Counted from the first letter of the stretch, positions 23,617-32,852 are shown. The stretch: DNA of 64,000 nt from Candidatus Krumholzibacteriia bacterium (GCA_035649275.1 DASRJW010000101.1:210209-274208), one strand, 5' to 3'. Notes: a model not told the origin generated them from the sequence alone. Translations and numbers: made by a program.

Positions 23617-26475
23617 ATGCGCCGCGCCACCCTCCTCGCCTGCCTCTTTCTCTCCGGCGCCGCAGGTCTCATCGCCGAGGTGTGCTGGATACGCCGGGCA
23701 TCTCTCGTCTTCGGCTCGACGACGCTCGCCACGAGCTCGGTGGTGGCGGTCTTCTTTCTCGGTCTCGCGCTCGGCAGCTGGCTCTTCGGCCGGCTTTCGC
23801 TGCGCCTCGCCCGCCCTCTCCGCCTGTACGGCTGGCTCGAAATCGGGCTCGCTGCTTTGGTGCTCGCCAGCAGTGCGACGTTCGCTGGCGCCGAGGCGCT
23901 CTACGGCCACTTCTATCGCGCCGCTGCGGGCTCGACCTGGATCACGAGGATTCTTCTGGTGGCGGTGGTGATTCTGCCGCCTACCGTGCTGATGGGGGGC
24001 ACGCTGCCGCTTTTTTGCCGGCAGTTCGTGCAAGGGCAGGCTCGGATCGTGGCGGGAGTGGGACTCCTCTACGCTCTCAACACCCTCGGTGCTGCTGCTG
24101 GCTGCGCCGCCTCCGGTTTCCTGCTCATCCCAGCGCTGGGGCTGCATCGCACCCTCCTGATCGGGGCCTTTCTCAGTCTCATGGCGGGAATCACCGCCGC
24201 GGTCTCCCGCGCGCCTGCGACATTCCTGGCGTCGCCGAGCGCCGGCCGGAATCGGGAGCCTTCCGGCACGAGACAGAGAGCAGCGGCGAGCAGCCACGGC
24301 ATTTCGCTGACCGAAGTGCAGCGCCGCTCCGTCGTGCCCTGGCTCTTCTTCGCCGTGGGGTTCGTCGCCCTGGGGTACGAGGTGCTGTGGACGCGCTTCC
24401 TCGCGCTCGTGGTGCGCACGACGTTACACACCTACACTCTCAGCCTGACCGTGGTTCTCCTCGGCATCTTTCTCGGCAGTTGTATGGCGTCGAGACTTTC
24501 CAATGGCGTCACCGGACGCCCCAGACTCTTCGGAGCCCTGCAGGTTCTCGGCGGCCTGGTGATGCTGGCGACCATGTTGCTGCCGCCGCGGGCATGGCAG
24601 GTGCTGCATTCGGAAACCTGGACCTGCTTCGCTCTCGCCCTCGTCCCCGCCATCCTCTCCGGCGCCTCCTTGCCGATCGCAGTGCGCTTGGTGGCGCTCG
24701 ATCCCCTGCAAGTGGGCCGCGTCACCGGCACGCTGACCGCGGTGAACACCCTGGGCGGGATCGTCGGGGCGCTCCTCGTCGGTTTCGTGACCCTGCCGCA
24801 CCTCGGCTTGCAGCGCAGCATGTTCCTCACCTCGGGTGTCGCCCTCGTGAGCGGCTTCGCCGCCTGGTGGGTGCTCGATCGCCGCCCCCGCCTCGTGGTT
24901 CGCCTGCTCGCGATCGCGGTCTGCACGGGGTTGTGGCTGGCGCTCCCGCGCCTGTTGCCGACGCGGCTGCCCGCGGATTTCCTCTCTGCGCGCGAGGTTC
25001 TCGTCGATTACAAGGAGGGGCTCGAAACGAACCTGGCCGTGGTGCGCAAGCAGCGCGCCTTGCAGCTGGAGGCGGACCGCTGGTGGCAAGGGCAGGATCG
25101 CAAGACGCACCAGATCATGGCCGCCCATCTCCCCATGCTGCTCCATTCGAGGCCGCAACGCGTGCTCGTGGTCGGCGTGGGCGCGGGCCAGACGCCGGAG
25201 CGCGTCTTGCTCTATGGGCCCAAGCAGCTCAGCTGCATCGACATCGAACCGGCAGTTTTCGACCTCGTGCGGCGGCACTTCCCGAGTACATGGATGGACG
25301 ACCCGCGCGTGCGCCTCCTGCGCGAAGACGGCCGCAACTACATCGCCCACACGGGAGAGCGCTACGACGTCATCGCGCTCGAAGTGGGGCAGGTCTTCCG
25401 CCCTGGCGCGGCGGCCTTCTACACCACCGACTTCTACCGGCGCGCCCGGGCCCGACTGGAGCCCGGGGGCCTCCTCTCGCAATTCGTGCCCCTCGCCTTT
25501 CTCTCGCCCGATACCTTCAAGAGCGTCGTCGCCTCTTTCCTGGCCGTCTTTCCGCAGAGCCTTCTCTGGTACAACACTTCGGAGCTCCTCCTCGTGGGCG
25601 CCAACGCCGAGCGCATCCAGATCGACCCGGCGCGACTCGACCTCCTCGCCTCGGATGCCGCGATCCACGACGATCTGAGCTGGAGCTACTGGGACGGGCC
25701 CGCGTACTGGCTCAACCAAGCGCCCGTTTTTCTCGGTGGTTTCCTTTGCGGGCCTGGCGGTCTGGCGTCGCTCGTGGCCGCTGCGCCGCTCCTGGACGAC
25801 GACCGTCCGGTTCTCGCCTCGGCGACGCGGAAGGCGAGCGACCAGCAGATGAACGAAGTACCGATTCTGGGGCAATTGCGCTCGCGTCTCGAGCCCCTGG
25901 CCGCGGTTCTGTCGGCGCCGCTACCGGACACGACGCTCGCTGCTGCGGCCGCGGTACGCGAGAGCAACCTGGGGGACATAGTGGCGAGCGCGCTCCTGCG
26001 GCGGGTGGAGACGCTGCGCGATGCCGGGCGCCGCGACGAGATGGAGACGCTCTTGCACGACGCGCTGCGGGCGAACCCGGAGAACGTGCAGGCGAACCGC
26101 CTGCTCGCGGACCTTTATCTCCTGGGCGGGCGCCTCGACGAGGCGCAGAGCGCCTACGCTCGGGCCCTGGCGCTCCGCCCGGACGATGGAGCGTCCCATC
26201 TCGGTCTCGCCTTGCTCTTGCAGGTGCAGCAGCGCTTCGCGGAGGCCGTCGCGCACTACGAGATCGGCCTCGAGCAAGATCCAGAGGACGCCGAAGCGCA
26301 CAACAACCTGGGGGCGGCGCTCGTGCAGGTAGGCGACCTGAATGGGGCCTGGCAGCACTTCGAGGCGGCGCTGCGCCTCCGCCCCAGTTACACCGACGCG
26401 CGACAGAATCTAGAGCGTTTGCAGGCTTTCCGGAGCGGTGGGGCGACGGCGCCGCCGGCGGGATCGGAACGTTAA
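23617..26475 (+). CDS. Fused MFS-like membrane domain, spermidine-synthase-like domain and TPR repeats
   Basis: 952 residues. Residues 1-200 and 230-460 form two sets of membrane helices of the MFS-like N-terminal part often fused to SpeE-like domains. Residues about 470-720 form a class I methyltransferase/spermidine synthase fold with 'VLVVGVGAGQTPERVLLY', 'CIDIEPAVF' and 'DDPRVRLLREDGRNYI'. Residues about 800-945 hold three to four TPR repeats ('AHNNLGAALVQVGDLNGAWQ'). It likely acts on a polyamine or aminopropyl substrate at the membrane; the substrate is unknown. ATG 23617 follows GAGG and is 17 bases after the regulator stop, so it may be co-transcribed with it. Confidence 0.85.
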   Translation: MRRATLLACLFLSGAAGLIAEVCWIRRASLVFGSTTLATSSVVAVFFLGLALGSWLFGRLSLRLARPLRLYGWLEIGLAALVLASSATFAGAEALYGHFYRAAAGSTWITRILLVAVVILPPTVLMGGTLPLFCRQFVQGQARIVAGVGLLYALNTLGAAAGCAASGFLLIPALGLHRTLLIGAFLSLMAGITAAVSRAPATFLASPSAGRNREPSGTRQRAAASSHGISLTEVQRRSVVPWLFFAVGFVALGYEVLWTRFLALVVRTTLHTYTLSLTVVLLGIFLGSCMASRLSNGVTGRPRLFGALQVLGGLVMLATMLLPPRAWQVLHSETWTCFALALVPAILSGASLPIAVRLVALDPLQVGRVTGTLTAVNTLGGIVGALLVGFVTLPHLGLQRSMFLTSGVALVSGFAAWWVLDRRPRLVVRLLAIAVCTGLWLALPRLLPTRLPADFLSAREVLVDYKEGLETNLAVVRKQRALQLEADRWWQGQDRKTHQIMAAHLPMLLHSRPQRVLVVGVGAGQTPERVLLYGPKQLSCIDIEPAVFDLVRRHFPSTWMDDPRVRLLREDGRNYIAHTGERYDVIALEVGQVFRPGAAAFYTTDFYRRARARLEPGGLLSQFVPLAFLSPDTFKSVVASFLAVFPQSLLWYNTSELLLVGANAERIQIDPARLDLLASDAAIHDDLSWSYWDGPAYWLNQAPVFLGGFLCGPGGLASLVAAAPLLDDDRPVLASATRKASDQQMNEVPILGQLRSRLEPLAAVLSAPLPDTTLAAAAAVRESNLGDIVASALLRRVETLRDAGRRDEMETLLHDALRANPENVQANRLLADLYLLGGRLDEAQSAYARALALRPDDGASHLGLALLLQVQQRFAEAVAHYEIGLEQDPEDAEAHNNLGAALVQVGDLNGAWQHFEAALRLRPSYTDARQNLERLQAFRSGGATAPPAGSER

Positions 26476-26571
26476 GAGCCGGTCAAGAGCATCCGCGCCC
26501 ACTCGGGCGGCGGGATCTTGTCTCGCTCGCAGCGGTCCGGTATCATTTCGATTCGATCTGGGGGTACAACA

Positions 26572-27099
26572 TTGCACAACAGCCGTCGGATTCGTGTGGA
26601 GGGGTTGCCGCGACGACGCTTGCTCCTGGGCTTGCTGGCCAGTTTCCTCTGGGTCTTTTCTTGCGAAGATGACCCACTACCACCCCAAAACCATGAGCAC
26701 CACGACGAGCTCTGCGGCCATGTCGAAGCGCGTGGCCTGGTTCTCGAAACGCAGGGGACGCTCCGTGCCAACACCTGGGACGGCGCCGTCCAGGGCCAAC
26801 TCGAGACACGCGTCAGCGCCTTGCTCCACGACATCGAAGTGATCTTCCTGAGCCCGGACAGCACCCACTTCGTCATTCCTGACTCTTGCGTGGACAACTT
26901 CTTGATCGTTTCCGTCGCCGACACGACGGTGGCGAGCGCCTCGCAGGATCCTGGGGTGCAAACGGCATTTCATCTTTTTGGCAAGCAAGTGGGGACGACG
27001 AACCTGACGGTGGAAGCGTGGCACGGGCCGCACGAGATCCTGAGCGCAGGGCCGATCCCCGTCTCGGTCACCAGTCTGCAGAAACCCGCTGCACCGTAG
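26572..27099 (+). CDS. Putative lipoprotein, unknown function
   Basis: About 175 residues. The start is uncertain: TTG 26572 follows GGGGG by about five bases, and other in-frame starts exist from 26518. A basic segment and hydrophobic core end in 'VFSCEDD', a lipobox-like site followed by acidic residues. The mature protein opens with His-rich 'NHEHHDELCGHVEARGL', a possible metal site, then a beta-rich domain with two Cys and a C-terminal 'TNLTVEAWHGPHE' stretch. No family is recognised. The stop is three bases from the stop of the convergent gene. Confidence 0.55.
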   Translation: MHNSRRIRVEGLPRRRLLLGLLASFLWVFSCEDDPLPPQNHEHHDELCGHVEARGLVLETQGTLRANTWDGAVQGQLETRVSALLHDIEVIFLSPDSTHFVIPDSCVDNFLIVSVADTTVASASQDPGVQTAFHLFGKQVGTTNLTVEAWHGPHEILSAGPIPVSVTSLQKPAAP

Positions 27100-27102
27100 G
27101 GT

Positions 27103-27942
27103 TCAGCGCGAGAGCACGGCCTTCCGCACCAAGGTCACGCCGGGCGCTTCCAGCCGGACGATGTAGAGCCCGGAGGGAGCAGGCCGACCCGCGATGATGC
27201 CATCCCACCGCTCGATGGTGTGCCCGGCACGACGGGGTCCTGTGGCCATCACGCCCACCTCACGCCCGCGTACGTCCCAGACGCTGAGCCGTATCGGCGT
27301 GTCCGTCGGCAGTGCGAGCTCGAGCGAGAAGGCCTGTTGCGCCGGGTTGGGGGTGGGCGCCCCGAGGCTGATTTCGTTCCGGCCATGGAGCGGCGCGTCG
27401 ACCGGCGTCTCGAGCGTGACGTTGTCGAGGACCGGGCCGGTGTCACCGACGTCGAGGCTGTAAAACTCGAGCGTCGTCGAGGTGGTGCCCGCGGTGAACA
27501 CGAAGGTCTTCTCCAGCCAACCCATCCCCCAGGGCCACGCGTGCTCTGCATTGAATTCGTAGTCCTGCGTCTGGCCGGCCGCCGCGACGCGCATGTGCTT
27601 GAGAATGGGGTTCGAGAAAGCGTCCCCGCCCATGAAGAAGTGGACGGTGTACACCCGGCCGGGCTCCGTGGACAGCGTCTGCGCGATGCCGCCCGGCGCC
27701 GACCCGTTGAGAGCGACGCTCCGCACCCCGTCGGCGGCGTTCCAGCGCGTGCCGACATATTCGATGGGGTTGCGCGTCACCACCCAGCCGCTGACGGCGA
27801 CGGACCCGATGGGAACCGTCATGGCCTCGCCCGGATCGGGTCCCGACTCGAAGCTCGCGTTGTCCGTGGTTTCGGCTGCCAATGGCGAAACGGCCAGCGC
27901 CGCGAGCATGCACAGCGAGAACAAACGTCGAGAGTGGTTCAT
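27103..27942 (-). CDS. Secreted DUF642-like protein with C-terminal FlgD-Ig/T9SS-type sorting module
   Basis: 279 residues. A signal peptide is followed by a jelly-roll domain (about 25-185) with 'NASFESGP', 'GWVVTRNPIEYVG', 'VALNGSAPGGIAQTL' and 'PVLDNVTLE', the layout of DUF642/galactose-binding-like domains. Residues about 195-279 are the Ig-like FlgD/Por-sorting module: 'PTPNPAQQAFSLELAL', 'LSVWDVRGREV', 'PSGLYIVRLEA' and tail 'VRKAVLSR'. Such modules direct proteins to the surface in FCB bacteria. The substrate is not predictable. Confidence 0.82.
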   Translation of the reverse strand: MNHSRRLFSLCMLAALAVSPLAAETTDNASFESGPDPGEAMTVPIGSVAVSGWVVTRNPIEYVGTRWNAADGVRSVALNGSAPGGIAQTLSTEPGRVYTVHFFMGGDAFSNPILKHMRVAAAGQTQDYEFNAEHAWPWGMGWLEKTFVFTAGTTSTTLEFYSLDVGDTGPVLDNVTLETPVDAPLHGRNEISLGAPTPNPAQQAFSLELALPTDTPIRLSVWDVRGREVGVMATGPRRAGHTIERWDGIIAGRPAPSGLYIVRLEAPGVTLVRKAVLSR

Positions 27943-28299
27943 GACCCATCCCCCTGGGCGCGCGTTTTTCGTTCCGGCCCGGCGCGGGGCCGCCCGAAGT
28001 GGGGTCTGCCAGCATTCTACTCCGGCGCGCCCAGGACGACAACCTCAGCAAATCCCTTCGCGCTGCAGTCCACGCGCACCGTTGCGGAATGGGCCCGCTA
28101 CCGGTGCACGACGCCTCCTCATGGGTCGCGACGAAACGATCCGTACTCCTGCGCAGCGAATTGAAGGAGAACCTCGGCGAATCATGCAGGCCCATTCGCC
28201 GCAATGTCGCTGCGTGGTACGTTTGATGCACTTTCCGCCGCAACAAATCAACGGAACCGAAGAACGAGACCATGAGGTCTCTCGCGAAGGAGTGCGGGG
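27943..28299. other. Intergenic region without a gene
   Basis: 357 bases between divergent genes. I see no convincing ORF or RNA gene. It contains a sigma54-like element at 28215-28230, and AAGGAG (28285-28290) ahead of the lipoprotein ATG at 28300. Confidence 0.5.
28215..28230 (+). promoter_or_regulatory. Possible sigma54 promoter upstream of the lipoprotein gene
   Basis: TGGTACGTTTGATGCA has the GG-N10-GC spacing and most bases of TGGCACG-N4-TTGCA, with two mismatches. It lies 70 bases before the ATG at 28300. A sigma54 activator is encoded at 48407-49915. Confidence 0.35.
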
Positions 28300-29016
28300 A
28301 TGAGGCGGGGAAGTCTTGCTCTATTCGGACTGATGACGGGTCTCGTTGCTGCGTGGGGCTGCCTGCAGAGCCCGACGAACAACGGTCCGGCCGAGGAACC
28401 CATCGACATGGCGGCGTTCGAGAAGGCCCGGGCGGCCGCCGAGGCCGTGGTGGCCGGCACGGGCAACGGTGCCCCGCCAGGCGCCCATTACAACTTGAAC
28501 CTGATCGGTGTGCCGAAGACGAAAACTGCCGACATGAGCGGGAACGAGGGGCATCGGATCTTCATCACCCTCGATGGGCGAACGAGGATCCTCCTGGGCC
28601 CAGGCGAGTACGGTGTGATCGACGCCAACGGGACGGACGGCACCGCCTCCTTCACCCTGCCCAATCCGGATCCAGACAACAACGGCATCACGGATTACTC
28701 GGTGTTCGCGCGCGCGCTCGGCAAGCCGGGCGGCTCGGGATCGATGTCGACCTGCGCCACGGACCCCACGACGGGGGAGGAATGGTGCAGCATCTACTCG
28801 ATGGTCATGGTGCGGGACAAGGGCAAGCAGACCTTCGAGAACTACTCTCGCGAGCTCCTGTACGTGTTCGTCGACCTCGACGGCGACGGCATCGTGGACC
28901 GCGTCCCCCTGTTCGACAACCGGCTGCAGGGTTACTACTGGGAGTACGACAACCTCGGGCTCAAGCTCGTGCAGTTGCGCTTCTACGAAGTACCTACGGA
29001 TGTCACCACGCCGTAG
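28300..29016 (+). CDS. Lipoprotein, unknown function
   Basis: 238 residues with a lipobox 'AAWGC'. The mature protein contains an unrecognised beta-rich region. It has two Asp/Asn-rich, calcium-loop-like stretches ('LPNPDPDNNGITDY' and 'VFVDLDGDGIVDRVPLFDN') and a Cys pair ('STCATDPTTGEEWCSIY') that could form a disulfide. It is followed by two strong hairpins. I do not know a family name. Confidence 0.68.
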   Translation: MRRGSLALFGLMTGLVAAWGCLQSPTNNGPAEEPIDMAAFEKARAAAEAVVAGTGNGAPPGAHYNLNLIGVPKTKTADMSGNEGHRIFITLDGRTRILLGPGEYGVIDANGTDGTASFTLPNPDPDNNGITDYSVFARALGKPGGSGSMSTCATDPTTGEEWCSIYSMVMVRDKGKQTFENYSRELLYVFVDLDGDGIVDRVPLFDNRLQGYYWEYDNLGLKLVQLRFYEVPTDVTTP

Positions 29017-29032
29017 GGCCTGCAGCCAAGGC

Positions 29033-29065
29033 GACCCCGGCCGGAGCCTCGCTGCGGCCGGGGTC
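29033..29065. terminator. Stem-loop terminator
   Basis: GACCCCGGCCG (29033-29043) pairs with CGGCCGGGGTC (29055-29065), 11 perfect pairs and an 11-base loop, 16 bases after the lipoprotein stop. The weakly T-rich TCGCCGTTTCCC follows. Confidence 0.7.
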
Positions 29066-29107
29066 TCGCCGTTTCCCGTCACTGGAGGATCAATGCCGGT
29101 TGCATCA

Positions 29108-29138
29108 CCGGCGGATCGGGACAACCCCGATCCGCCGG
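29108..29138. terminator. Second stem-loop between convergent genes
   Basis: CCGGCGGATCGGG (29108-29120) pairs with CCCGATCCGCCGG (29126-29138): 13 perfect pairs, loop ACAAC. It lies 19 bases beyond the stop of the minus-strand barrel gene and most likely terminates it. Confidence 0.7.
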
Positions 29139-29157
29139 CGTGTAGGATCCGCGCTGA

Positions 29158-29718
29158 TCACGGACCAAAGGCTTGCATGAGGCCGACGCGGAGCGTGATG
29201 TGGCTGAAGTCGCTCACGATGCCGTACCAGACTTCGGTCAAGAACGTCGTGCGCGGGCCGAGCGGCGTGGCCAAGCCCCCGCCGAGGTCGAGGCCGACCT
29301 TGCTCGACGAGTCATCGCCCGTCATGGTGCCACCGGTGAACGGATCGACCGTCTCGACCTCGACGTTCAGGAGGTTGAGGGCCAAGCCGCCGCCGGCGAA
29401 GGGCCGGAGCTTGGGGTTGGGGATCGGGAAGTAGTACTTGGCCCGAGCGCCGATCGCGATGTCGCGCACCGACACCGAGCCGCTGAAGAAATCCTCCGAC
29501 TTGGACCAGTAGTCCACCCGTGGTTCCACGTGCAGGTTGGGCACGATGCTGCCCAGGTCGAGGAAGGCACCGACGCCGAAGGTGGCGTCCATGTCCTCGG
29601 GGCTCACGATGCCGACGGCGAACCCGGCACCCTTCAGACCTATGTCCGCCTGTGCCACTGCAGATTGGCACCACAAAGAGCAGAGCGCGAACGTCAGGAG
29701 CAGCGCATACCGGCGCAT
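29158..29718 (-). CDS. Outer membrane beta-barrel protein
   Basis: 186 residues from ATG 29718, with an excellent AGGGAGGAATC leader. A signal peptide ends at 'SAVAQ'. The mature chain consists of amphipathic strands ('FGVGAFLDLGSIVPNLHVEP', 'IAIGARAKYYFPIP', 'LRPFAGGGLALNLL', 'SHITLRVGLMQAFGP'), an OmpW/OmpA-like eight-strand barrel. The function is unknown. Confidence 0.75.
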   Translation of the reverse strand: MRRYALLLTFALCSLWCQSAVAQADIGLKGAGFAVGIVSPEDMDATFGVGAFLDLGSIVPNLHVEPRVDYWSKSEDFFSGSVSVRDIAIGARAKYYFPIPNPKLRPFAGGGLALNLLNVEVETVDPFTGGTMTGDDSSSKVGLDLGGGLATPLGPRTTFLTEVWYGIVSDFSHITLRVGLMQAFGP

Positions 29719-29874
29719 GATTCCTCCCTGATCCGTTGATCCCCTGGCCATCCGCGACCAGGGAGGAGACTTCTCGATCGTGGGCTTTCGCTGGCAACTC
29801 CTGAGCGGGCGGCGCCCCCCCAGGATCCATTGTCTCCGTAGGTCGGGTTCAGCACGTCGCGTGCCCGTGGTCAC

Positions 29875-30582
29875 TCAAGGGGTCATGTAGACGGAATGGG
29901 TCGCATAGTTCGAGTCGGGGTACGAAGCGTAGAGCAGGGTTCCGTCGCGGATCGTGTGGATGAGGCTATCCGCGATCTCCGGGCGCACCACGGGACAGCC
30001 GAAGCTGCGCCCGAGGCGGCCGTAACGGGCGGCGAACTGTTCGCTCACGTAGGCGGCCCCATGCAGCACGATAGCGCGTTCCTCGGCGCGGTCGTTGATG
30101 CCAGGCTCCAGCCCTTCGAGACGAAGCGAGATGCCATGCTCGCCCACGTACTCCACACCGGTCCGGAACACACCGAGGGACGACTGGTGGCTGCCGGCGT
30201 CGTTCGAGAAAACGCGCGCCTCGTTCTCGCCACTCTCCCGGCCATGGGCGACGAGCTCGTGGAACAGCACCTGGCGATGCTCGAGGTCGAGCACCCACAA
30301 GCGCTTCTCGGTGGACGGCAGGGAGTAATCGATGATGGTGAGGAGCGGCCGCACGACCTCGCCCCGCAGCCGGGCGCGCGTGTGGGCACGCAGCGCCAGC
30401 GCCAGCGTGCGGTCGGAAAGTCCCGGGACGACCCAACGAGCCGGGGCGCTCCGGGAACTGCCGCGCGGTGTGTGGCGCTCGGCCCGCGTCTCGGCGGCGA
30501 ACGCGCCTCCAGCCATGACGATCCCCACCAGGAGGCCGAGAACCGGGGAGACATGGCAGCGCTGCTTCCAGGCTTCGCGCAT
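29875..30582 (-). CDS. Murein L,D-transpeptidase catalytic domain family protein (YkuD-like)
   Basis: 235 residues. An N-terminal signal/anchor (about 12-30) is followed by the catalytic domain. The active-site region reads 'VLHGAAYVSE' ... 'RSFGCPVVRPEIADSLI', with the catalytic Cys in S-x-G-C-P. The form 'SFGCP' rather than 'SHGC' is typical of the L,D-transpeptidase catalytic-domain family found next to YcbB-type enzymes. It likely makes or edits 3-3 peptidoglycan crosslinks, or attaches proteins to peptidoglycan. It starts eight bases after the larger L,D-transpeptidase, clearly the same operon. Confidence 0.82.
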   Translation of the reverse strand: MREAWKQRCHVSPVLGLLVGIVMAGGAFAAETRAERHTPRGSSRSAPARWVVPGLSDRTLALALRAHTRARLRGEVVRPLLTIIDYSLPSTEKRLWVLDLEHRQVLFHELVAHGRESGENEARVFSNDAGSHQSSLGVFRTGVEYVGEHGISLRLEGLEPGINDRAEERAIVLHGAAYVSEQFAARYGRLGRSFGCPVVRPEIADSLIHTIRDGTLLYASYPDSNYATHSVYMTP

Positions 30583-30590
30583 GGGGGCTT

Positions 30591-32297
30591 TCACCTCGCT
30601 CCTGAAACGGCGGCGGCGCGCGACACGACGCGGGGCTGGAACTGGAACGGACGGTCGAGGGCGGCGAGGAAGGCCGCGTCGCGCCCGTACACGTCGTCGT
30701 AGAAGCGCGGCCAGTCGTCGCCGGGGCCCACGACGGCGGTCCAGTAGGTGAGGAGCACCGGGATGGGGCGCTTCAACGTCACGTTTTGCGTGCGGCCGGT
30801 CGCGAGCGCCGCTTCCACTTTCTCCTTCGACCAGTTCACCGAATCGTCCAGCACCAGAACGGCGAGATCGACGATGCCCTCGACGCGGATGCAACCATGG
30901 CTGAAGGTGCGCCCCTCGGCGGCAAACAGATTCCTTTGCGGCGTATCGTGCAGGTAGACCGAGTGCGGGTTCGGGAACATGAGCTTGAGGCGCCCGAGCG
31001 GGTTGTTCGGCCCGGGGGGCTGCACGATCTGCCCGCCGACCTCCTGGTATCCCTTGCGCTCCAGGTAGTGCGGGTCCCGCCGCATGCCCGGGATGACATC
31101 GCTCTTCATGATCCCCGGCGGTATGGTCCAAGAAGGGTTCAACACGACGTACGTCATCTCCGCGCGAAAAATCGGTGTCTGCGTGAACGCCTTGCCGACG
31201 ATGACCTTCGACACGAACCGAGTGCGACCCTCGTCGACGTAATAGACGCGAAATCCCGGGATGTTCACGAGCACGAATCGCGCCGGCAGATCCTGCAGGA
31301 GCAGGCGGCCGCGCTCCAGGGAGCAACGCAGCTGGGAGATACGGATTGCAACCGGTACGTTGAGCGCCAGTAGCGTGCCCTTGCCAAGGACACCGTCGGG
31401 GTTCAGTCCGTGCCGCTCCTGGAAATTCCGCACCGCGGTGACGAGCACCGAGTCGTAGACGGCGGTGGACTCGAGGGGCGGTGAGGTCGTCTCGCCTTCG
31501 ACCGCAAGGCGCTGGCGTAGCGCCGGCAAGCGGGAATCCTCTTCTCCGGGCCGGAGCGTCGGGCCTTCGGGCAGGCTCTTCCAGCCGCCCGCGGCCTCGA
31601 TGTCGCGGTACGTCTGGAGCGCGCGCCGCAAGGCGCCGTACATCCGATGCTGGGGCCGCAGGGAATCGAGCACGGCAGCGACCCGGTGCTCGTCCAGCAT
31701 CCGCTCCAGGACCAAGGCGGGCGGTCCGCTGATCGCCGCCTCCAGGTCCGGGAGGAACTTCCAATCCGGCTCGACGGTGGCCTGGTCCACCTTCCCGAAG
31801 CGCAGGTGGTAGGCGAGTCGGATGACGCCGTCCGTCGCCAGCATGTCGAAATCGGCGTCGCTCTCCGGGCTCGACGACGAGTGCAGCAGCTTGTCGAGCG
31901 CGGCAACGTGATAGTCGCGCGGGTCGAGACCGTCGCCGGCGCTCCCGCGCAGTGCGGCGAGGAGATCCGTTCGCGTTTGCGCCTCGGTCCAGGCCGGCCG
32001 GAAGCCACGGCGCTCGTAGAAGTCTGGGAGGACCACGACCGAGGCGATCGTCTCACCCGAGATCTGCACGGGAGCGCTATTGCGTATCTGATCGACCCGT
32101 ACCTGCAGGATGGTGGGACACTCGTGCGCCGGCTCGCTGGCTGCGGCTGCGACACACGCCGCGAGCGCGAGACCGCAGAGAGCACGAGCGACAATCGTGG
32201 GTTCGAGAGCCAGCGATCCGATGCGAGGGCCTCCCGGTTCCGGTACTCGCGGACGCCTGGAACTGGACGAATCCCCCCCGCCCCCGAGGGGGCGCAT
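30591..32297 (-). CDS. L,D-transpeptidase, YcbB/LdtD type
   Basis: About 568 residues. Order: signal/anchor near residues 35-55; a scaffold domain ('FYERRGFRPAWTE', 'GLDPRDYHVAALDKLL'); a peptidoglycan-binding repeat ('VRNFQERHGLNPDGVLGKGTL'); the YkuD catalytic domain with 'SVYLHDTP' and 'TFSHGCIRVEG' (His and Cys of the active site); and a C-terminal 'YWTAVV' region. This order and length fit YcbB, which forms 3-3 crosslinks in the periplasm. The start is uncertain: ATG 32297 is the latest ATG before the hydrophobic segment and lacks a Shine-Dalgarno. Confidence 0.87.
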   Translation of the reverse strand: MRPLGGGGDSSSSRRPRVPEPGGPRIGSLALEPTIVARALCGLALAACVAAAASEPAHECPTILQVRVDQIRNSAPVQISGETIASVVVLPDFYERRGFRPAWTEAQTRTDLLAALRGSAGDGLDPRDYHVAALDKLLHSSSSPESDADFDMLATDGVIRLAYHLRFGKVDQATVEPDWKFLPDLEAAISGPPALVLERMLDEHRVAAVLDSLRPQHRMYGALRRALQTYRDIEAAGGWKSLPEGPTLRPGEEDSRLPALRQRLAVEGETTSPPLESTAVYDSVLVTAVRNFQERHGLNPDGVLGKGTLLALNVPVAIRISQLRCSLERGRLLLQDLPARFVLVNIPGFRVYYVDEGRTRFVSKVIVGKAFTQTPIFRAEMTYVVLNPSWTIPPGIMKSDVIPGMRRDPHYLERKGYQEVGGQIVQPPGPNNPLGRLKLMFPNPHSVYLHDTPQRNLFAAEGRTFSHGCIRVEGIVDLAVLVLDDSVNWSKEKVEAALATGRTQNVTLKRPIPVLLTYWTAVVGPGDDWPRFYDDVYGRDAAFLAALDRPFQFQPRVVSRAAAVSGAR

Positions 32298-32502
32298 TCT
32301 GGCATCGGAACGGCGATCGACGCAACACCTGGGAGGCCGGCAACGGCCGCGGTCAAGCCCGCCGTCAGGGCCTGAGGAATGGACATCGGTAGGCGCACTG
32401 CATCCGTAGTGCCGGGGCGTCATCGCCGCCGGCGCCAAGGCGCGTACTCCACGACGCCGACGCCCTCTCACGTCGCTTGCGCCGAAGAGACCGGAGCGCC
32501 AC

Positions 32503-32682
32503 TCACTGGGAGGAGGCGCTCTTCGGGGAGGAGGTGCTCTTCGTCTTGGCCTTCAGGACTGCCCCAGCGGCGAGAAGACCCACGGGGATGATCCATCCCG
32601 GCAGGTCGAATCGACTCATGCCGACGATGAGGAGGACGAGGACCGCGATCATGATGAGCGCGCGGATACCGCCGAAGCTCAT
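32503..32682 (-). CDS. Small two-helix membrane protein
   Basis: 59 residues from ATG 32682, with AAGGAG at the right distance. Two hydrophobic segments (about 5-22 and 28-44) are joined by 'MSRFDLPG', followed by a Lys/Ser-rich tail. No family is recognised. The strong ribosome-binding site and composition make it a believable small gene. Confidence 0.55.
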   Translation of the reverse strand: MSFGGIRALIMIAVLVLLIVGMSRFDLPGWIIPVGLLAAGAVLKAKTKSTSSPKSASSQ

Positions 32683-32852
32683 GGCTGCTCCTTCCAAGGC
32701 GATTGTGCACAGAATGTCGAGGCAGAGTCCGGGTGAAGCACAGGACGTGCCGGAGCGAATGCAGTGTTTCGCGTTACCCGCTCGCCGCCATGATTTGCAC
32801 TGCTGAATCGCCAAAAGGAAACAATGGCACGCCTATTGTCTGGAGTCAATCA

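Noticed and set aside
24424..25875. 483-codon minus-strand frame inside the spermidine-synthase fusion
   Set aside because: Antisense shadow of clear SAM-binding and membrane motifs; no domain or ribosome-binding site of its own.
32825..32840. TGGCACGCCTATTGTC as a third sigma54 promoter
   Set aside because: The -24 half is perfect but the nearly invariant GC at -12 is GT, and no real gene follows; noted only as part of the stub-ORF observation.
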